Assembly (NCBI RefSeq): GCF_014635585.1 | Contig: NZ_BMDC01000003.1 | Coordinates: forward strand, 62,001 to 126,000 | Source of the DNA: Rothia aerolata | Lineage (GTDB): Bacteria > Actinomycetota > Actinomycetes > Actinomycetales > Micrococcaceae | DNA length: 64,000 nt | Reading direction: 5' to 3' | Part shown: positions 60,416 to 64,000 of the stretch, piece by piece | Numbering within the stretch: position 1 is the stretch's first letter | Layout: the number at the start of each line of letters is the position of its first letter | Translations under genes and position numbers: made by a program | Notes under the pieces: model-generated | The model's input: only the letters and a program-made list of their open reading frames with translations | The model's database searches: none | Told to the model about the DNA's origin: nothing

Positions 60416-61332
60416 CCTCTCTCAACCGCCGCCGTTTCTTTGGCCTTGCGGGTGTTTCAGCTTCTGCTTTGGCACTCTCCGCCTGCGGAATTTCCGGAGA
60501 AACAGCCTTTGGCTCAGGCTCTACCGATGGCACCGTGGTGATCGGCTCAGCCGACTTTACCGAGTCGCAGATTATCGTTGAAATCTATGCTGCTGCCCTC
60601 AAAAAGCGCGGCTTCACCGCTGAAACCCGCCCCGCCATTGGCGCCCGCGAGGCCTTTATCGGCGCCCTGGAAGAGGGTGCCGTGGGGGTGGTTCCCGACT
60701 ACACCGGTAACCTGCTGCTCTTCTTAGACACCTCCGCCACCGCGGTTACCGCCGAGGAGATTCTTTCTTCCCTCAAAGATGCCCTGCCCGAAGAGCTTTC
60801 GGTGCTTGAACCTGCTCCTGCCGAGAACAAAGACTCTATGGTGGTCACCTCTGAGACCGCCTCTTCGCTGGGGCTGCGTTCCATGGCCGACCTCTCCGCC
60901 CACCCCGAGCTCAAACTGGGTGCTCCGCCCGAGTTCGCCGAGCGCTCTTACGGTCTGCCGGGGCTGAAGTCCAAGTACGGTTTTGAGCCCGCCGAGTTTA
61001 GCCCTATTAATGACGGCGGCGGCCCGCTGACCGTGCAGGCGTTGCTGGACGACGATGTCCAGGTAGTCGACCTCTTCTCCACCGATCCGGCGATTAGTCG
61101 CAACAACCTGGTGATCTTAGAGGATCCAGGGAACAACTTTATTGCCCAGCAGGTGGTGCCGGTGGTCAACGGAAAACTGGTGTCGGTTGCCGCCGCCGAT
61201 GTTCTCAACGAGGTTTCTGCCCTGCTCACCACCGAGGACCTAGTGGCCCTCAACGACAGGGTCTCGGGCGAGGAAAAGGCTAATGTGGCCACGGCAGCGG
61301 GCGACTGGGTAGAAGAGAAGTTCCCGAGCTAG
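60412..61332 (+). CDS. Osmoprotectant-binding lipoprotein (OpuCC/ProX type)
   Basis: A 306-residue binding protein with RRRFFGLAGVSASALALSAC, a lipoprotein signal with lipobox LSAC. The mature start VVIGSADFTESQIIVEIYAA and later VPDYTGNLLLFLD are diagnostic of the ProX/OpuAC-type betaine and choline binders. It starts inside the end of the second permease gene (four-base overlap) and is the last gene of the operon. Confidence 0.9.
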   Translation: MTSLNRRRFFGLAGVSASALALSACGISGETAFGSGSTDGTVVIGSADFTESQIIVEIYAAALKKRGFTAETRPAIGAREAFIGALEEGAVGVVPDYTGNLLLFLDTSATAVTAEEILSSLKDALPEELSVLEPAPAENKDSMVVTSETASSLGLRSMADLSAHPELKLGAPPEFAERSYGLPGLKSKYGFEPAEFSPINDGGGPLTVQALLDDDVQVVDLFSTDPAISRNNLVILEDPGNNFIAQQVVPVVNGKLVSVAAADVLNEVSALLTTEDLVALNDRVSGEEKANVATAAGDWVEEKFPS

Positions 61333-61343
61333 TCCGAGAGGTT

Positions 61344-61412
61344 CTGCTAAAGGTAGCGTAGAAACCCTGCTAAAGGTAGTCTAGGAGCTCTGCTAAAGGT
61401 AGTCTAGGAGTA
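61344..61412 (+). repeat. Three tandem 23-bp iterons upstream of the DUF4143 gene
   Basis: Exact 23-base period at 61344, 61367 and 61390. All begin CTGCTAAAGGTAG; repeats 2 and 3 continue TCTAGGAG. The third copy supplies the AGGAG ribosome-binding site and runs into the ATG at 61412. Such spacing suggests a multi-site operator. Confidence 0.85.
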
Positions 61413-62656
61413 TGAACTACCTTGCGAGAAGCCTAGATTTGGAGCTGGATGAACTGCTTCCTTACGTCTCTGCAGTTGCCATTGACGGACCGAAAGGCGT
61501 AGGAAAAACCGATACAGCGCGTCGTCGGGCTAAGCATCGTTTTTTTCTAGATAATCCCGATCAACGCCAGGTTATTGAGGCTGATTTAAATTTCAGTTTT
61601 ATCAAGGACAATCAGCCCGTATTGCTTGATGAATGGCAGAAAGTTCCGGCTGTCTGGGATTCCGTGCGTCGCAAGGTAGATTCGGGGGCTACCCCGGGAC
61701 AGTTTCTGCTTACCGGTAGCGCAACTCCCACTGAAGAAAACGATACTCACAGCGGGGCCGGAAGAATTCTTTCGCTCCGCATGCGACCGTTGACCTTCTA
61801 TGAGAAATATAGGAACGAAGAAGCCATTGGTTTAGCAGACCTGCTTCAGGGAAGGGCTAAGATTGCGGGGAAAAGCACAGCTGGTCTTACAGACTATTTT
61901 GATGCCATTGTAGAAAGCGGTTTTCCCGGAATCTACTCTCTTCCGCCTCGTGTCCGACGGGCTCAGCTCGATGCCTATATTCAAAGAATCATCGATAAAG
62001 ATCTGCTGGAATTGGGATATAAGGTCAGGCGCCCAGAAACCTTGCTCAGGTGGTTGAGAGCTTATGCTGCTGCGAGCTCAAGTACTACTGCTTACTCCAA
62101 ATTGCTCGATACAACCACAGCTGGTGATGGCCACCAGCCAGCTAAGACAACCACTATTGCTTACAGGGATTTCTTGAGTAAGCTCTGGCTACTTGACCCG
62201 GTTCCTGGTTGGTTGCCCGTGGGGAACGAGTTTACGAGACTCGCTACTGCCCCTAAACATCAACTTGCTGATCCAGGCCTTGCTGCCCGGCTCTTACAGG
62301 TTTCTTCTGCCCAACTTGTCGCCGAAAAATCTCACCTAGCAGGGCCTCTTTTTGAGTCTTTAGTTACTCTCAGTGTAAGAGTTGCTGCTCAGGCAGCTGA
62401 AGCTACGGTGAGCCATCTAAGAACTAAAAACGGTGATAGGGAGGTTGATCTGATTGTTCAGGGAGCGGGGGGAGAGGTTCTCGGCATCGAGGTAAAGCTG
62501 ACACCGCAGGTTTCAGACGAAGATGTGAAGCATCTGCTGTGGTTGAGGGAAAACGTACCTCAGGTTGTAGATACCGTGGTGGTTACCACGGGTGCCCAGG
62601 CCTATAGGAGACCCGATGGGGTTGCTGTTATTCCTCTAGCTTTGCTTAGTGATTAA
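61412..62656 (+). CDS. AAA ATPase with DUF4143 domain
   Basis: A 414-residue protein. The N-terminal AAA_14 domain has Walker A GPKGVGKTDTARR at about residues 27-39 and Walker B QPVLLDEWQKVP near 69, with the sensor FLLTGSATP. The C-terminal DUF4143 domain contains LRTKNGDREVDLIVQ and GIEVKLTPQV, residues that fit a PD-(D/E)XK nuclease-like fold. Function of the family is unknown; members are patchily spread and often linked with mobile or defence regions. It is monocistronic, follows three iterons, and hairpin D2 lies 10 bases after its stop. Confidence 0.85.
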   Translation: MNYLARSLDLELDELLPYVSAVAIDGPKGVGKTDTARRRAKHRFFLDNPDQRQVIEADLNFSFIKDNQPVLLDEWQKVPAVWDSVRRKVDSGATPGQFLLTGSATPTEENDTHSGAGRILSLRMRPLTFYEKYRNEEAIGLADLLQGRAKIAGKSTAGLTDYFDAIVESGFPGIYSLPPRVRRAQLDAYIQRIIDKDLLELGYKVRRPETLLRWLRAYAAASSSTTAYSKLLDTTTAGDGHQPAKTTTIAYRDFLSKLWLLDPVPGWLPVGNEFTRLATAPKHQLADPGLAARLLQVSSAQLVAEKSHLAGPLFESLVTLSVRVAAQAAEATVSHLRTKNGDREVDLIVQGAGGEVLGIEVKLTPQVSDEDVKHLLWLRENVPQVVDTVVVTTGAQAYRRPDGVAVIPLALLSD

Positions 62657-62666
62657 AGAGCCGAGT

Positions 62667-62713
62667 GGTGGATTTTAGGCTTAAAATCGCGAGATTTAAG
62701 CCTAAAATCCACC
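62667..62713. repeat. Hairpin D2, 19-bp stem
   Basis: Same 19-bp stem as D1 (GGTGGATTTTAGGCTTAAA with its complement), loop ATCGCGAGA versus ATTGCGGGA. It lies between convergent stops of the DUF4143 gene and the PTS gene, 4.8 kb from D1 and in the same orientation. Confidence 0.9.
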
Positions 62714-62729
62714 GTTCGAGGCAGAGGGG

Positions 62730-64000
62730 CTAGCGCTTACCCAGGCGCTTCTTCTCTACGGTGCGGCCGTGAGCGAGGTCGGTGTCTTTGAAACCGAAGA
62801 GGTAGACCAGGGTAAAGGAGACAATCACGGTGGCTGCCGAGGCAATCCAGAAGCCGTACCAGGAGTTGTCGAAGCCGCCGTCGGGGTTAATGAAGCTGGT
62901 AAAGCCAATCAGGGAGCCTACGAAGCCCCACATGTTCACGTTCATTAGGCCGGTAATAAAACCGCCTACCGCTGCGCCCACAGATGCCAGCATGAAAACA
63001 CGGCCGTACTTGAGGTTGATGCCGTACATGGCGGGCTCGGTAATGCCACAGAAACCGGCAATGGCAGCGGAGCCGGAGAGGCCCTTCATCTGTTCGTTCT
63101 TGGTCTTTGCAAACACAGCCAGCGCACCAGCACCCTGTGCCACCATGGTTGCTGAGATGATTGCGTTCAGGTAGGAGTAGCCCTGCGAAGCAATGGAGTC
63201 AGCAATGAGCGGGATTACTGCCCAGTGCAGGCCGAAGATCACCAGGCACTGGTAGAAAGCGCCGATAATGAGACCGGAGATAGCGGGGTTGAGGTCGTAG
63301 ACCCACTGAATGCCAGCTGCCAGACCGTTGGAGATAAACATGATGATGGGGCCCAGGACCACCAGAATCAGGGCAGAGACCACAAAGACTTCAATCAGAG
63401 GTACGAAGATCATGCGCAGAACTGCGGGAATCGCCTTCTTCAGCGCGGGCTCAATCTTGGCACAGAGCCAGGCCGCCACGATCATGGGGAAGATCGAGTA
63501 GGTGTAGGAGGCCATGGGGAAGGGAATTCCGAAGAATTCCGCGTTGGTAGAGACGCCCAGAATTGATCCTGAGGGGTCTGACGCCGCCATCTCGACCAGG
63601 GCGGGGTAGGCCAGTACGCCACCGATAATGGAGACGATAATCGGGTCTGCTCCCAACCGCTTGGCCGCGGTGAAGCCCACGAAGATGGGCAGGAAGTAGA
63701 AGACCGCATCGCCCATAGCGTTAATAATCTGGTAGGTCTGTGACTCTACGTCAACGACTTCGTAGATGGTCAGCAGGGTCAGAATACCCTTGAGCACACC
63801 CGATGCCGCCAACAGACCGATTACGGGCATCATGGAGCCGGTGATTACGCCAATCAGTGAGGAGAAGCCCCACTTGAGCCAGCCCAGGGCACCCGAGGGG
63901 CGTTCTTCCGGTTCGACTTCTGATTCGGTTTCGCCACCTGCCTTGCCGCTGGGGAGCTGCTTGACCACGGCGTCGTAGACATCTTCCACAGCGGGACCAA
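62730..64000 (-). CDS. PTS beta-glucoside-type EIIBC component, 5' end cut by window edge
   Basis: At least 423 residues. The reading frame is open to the window end and begins GPAVEDVYDAVVKQ, the junction after an EIIB domain, so the N-terminal EIIB with its phospho-Cys lies outside. The EIIC part starts near GVITGSMMPVIGLLAASGVLKG, has about ten membrane helices, and includes FCGITEPAMYGINLKYGRVF, the GITEP sugar-binding motif of the beta-glucoside/sucrose/trehalose group. It phosphorylates and imports a disaccharide or glucoside. The tail ends after EIIC with a short basic segment, so no EIIA domain is fused. Confidence 0.9.
   Translation of the reverse strand, partial: GPAVEDVYDAVVKQLPSGKAGGETESEVEPEERPSGALGWLKWGFSSLIGVITGSMMPVIGLLAASGVLKGILTLLTIYEVVDVESQTYQIINAMGDAVFYFLPIFVGFTAAKRLGADPIIVSIIGGVLAYPALVEMAASDPSGSILGVSTNAEFFGIPFPMASYTYSIFPMIVAAWLCAKIEPALKKAIPAVLRMIFVPLIEVFVVSALILVVLGPIIMFISNGLAAGIQWVYDLNPAISGLIIGAFYQCLVIFGLHWAVIPLIADSIASQGYSYLNAIISATMVAQGAGALAVFAKTKNEQMKGLSGSAAIAGFCGITEPAMYGINLKYGRVFMLASVGAAVGGFITGLMNVNMWGFVGSLIGFTSFINPDGGFDNSWYGFWIASAATVIVSFTLVYLFGFKDTDLAHGRTVEKKRLGKR

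Noticed and set aside
1-64000. tRNA, rRNA, transposase or prophage genes
   Set aside because: Looked for and not found; no acceptor-stem or T-loop patterns, no recombinase or phage structural genes were recognised.

Overview
The window looks like the chromosome of a moderately high-GC actinobacterium of the Micrococcaceae, most like Rothia. This is inferred from gene content and order, not from a database search. The gene order panC - lysS - lsr2 - clpC is an actinobacterial hallmark. Other actinobacterial markers are Lsr2, DisA, DUF3151 beside a class II aldolase, a short ArgA-type acetyltransferase, and many genes whose start codon lies only 6-7 bases after a TANNNT -10 box, as expected for leaderless transcripts. 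No tRNA, rRNA, prophage or transposase was seen.

Layout. 1-5.6 kb: tail of panC, then lysS, a small membrane protein, lsr2 and clpC. 5.7-15.7 kb: ABC-F ATPase with a possible leader peptide, argA-like acetyltransferase, two membrane proteins, mutY, disA, an MFS exporter, a frameshifted corA and a solitary AbiEi-like/endonuclease-like gene. 15.8-21.8 kb: purA, a DUF4190-Ltp repeat protein, a pyruvyl-transferase family protein, a DUF4870 protein, nadE and a small alarmone synthetase. 21.9-26.3 kb: ugpAEBC-type sugar-phosphate importer. 26.3-30.7 kb: an opposing operon with an SsuABC/TauABC-type importer, an acyl-CoA-dehydrogenase-fold flavoprotein and a DUF4242 protein. 30.9-48.1 kb: YdhK lipoprotein, POT peptide transporter, rhodanese, pabB, a second AbiEi-like gene, DoxX-like protein, pyrE, TrmH-type methyltransferase, DHA2 exporter, DASS carrier, fba, DUF3151, ald and gabD-like. 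48.4-54.4 kb: a lower-GC defence island with a complete type II-C CRISPR-Cas system (cas9-cas1-cas2, tracrRNA on the opposite strand, seven repeats plus a decayed one), followed by a small toxin-antitoxin-like pair. 54.6-62.7 kb: siderophore uptake (two FecCD permeases divergent from a binding protein, with a DtxR-like box), an osmoprotectant ABC operon and a DUF4143 ATPase behind three 23-bp iterons. The right edge cuts a PTS EIIBC gene.

The most unusual feature is not a gene. Intergenic gaps hold many long, often perfect hairpins that fall into families. In one family five copies keep the same 27-base loop (once interrupted) while the stem sequence differs completely at each site yet stays self-complementary. 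In others the same hairpin brackets a gene: both solitary AbiEi-like/endonuclease-like genes sit between paired hairpins, one pair being identical 63-bp direct repeats. A 34-bp perfect palindrome fills the whole gap between two convergent genes. These elements, the tracrRNA opposite the cas operon and the hairpin inside the last CRISPR spacer are the points most worth a second look.
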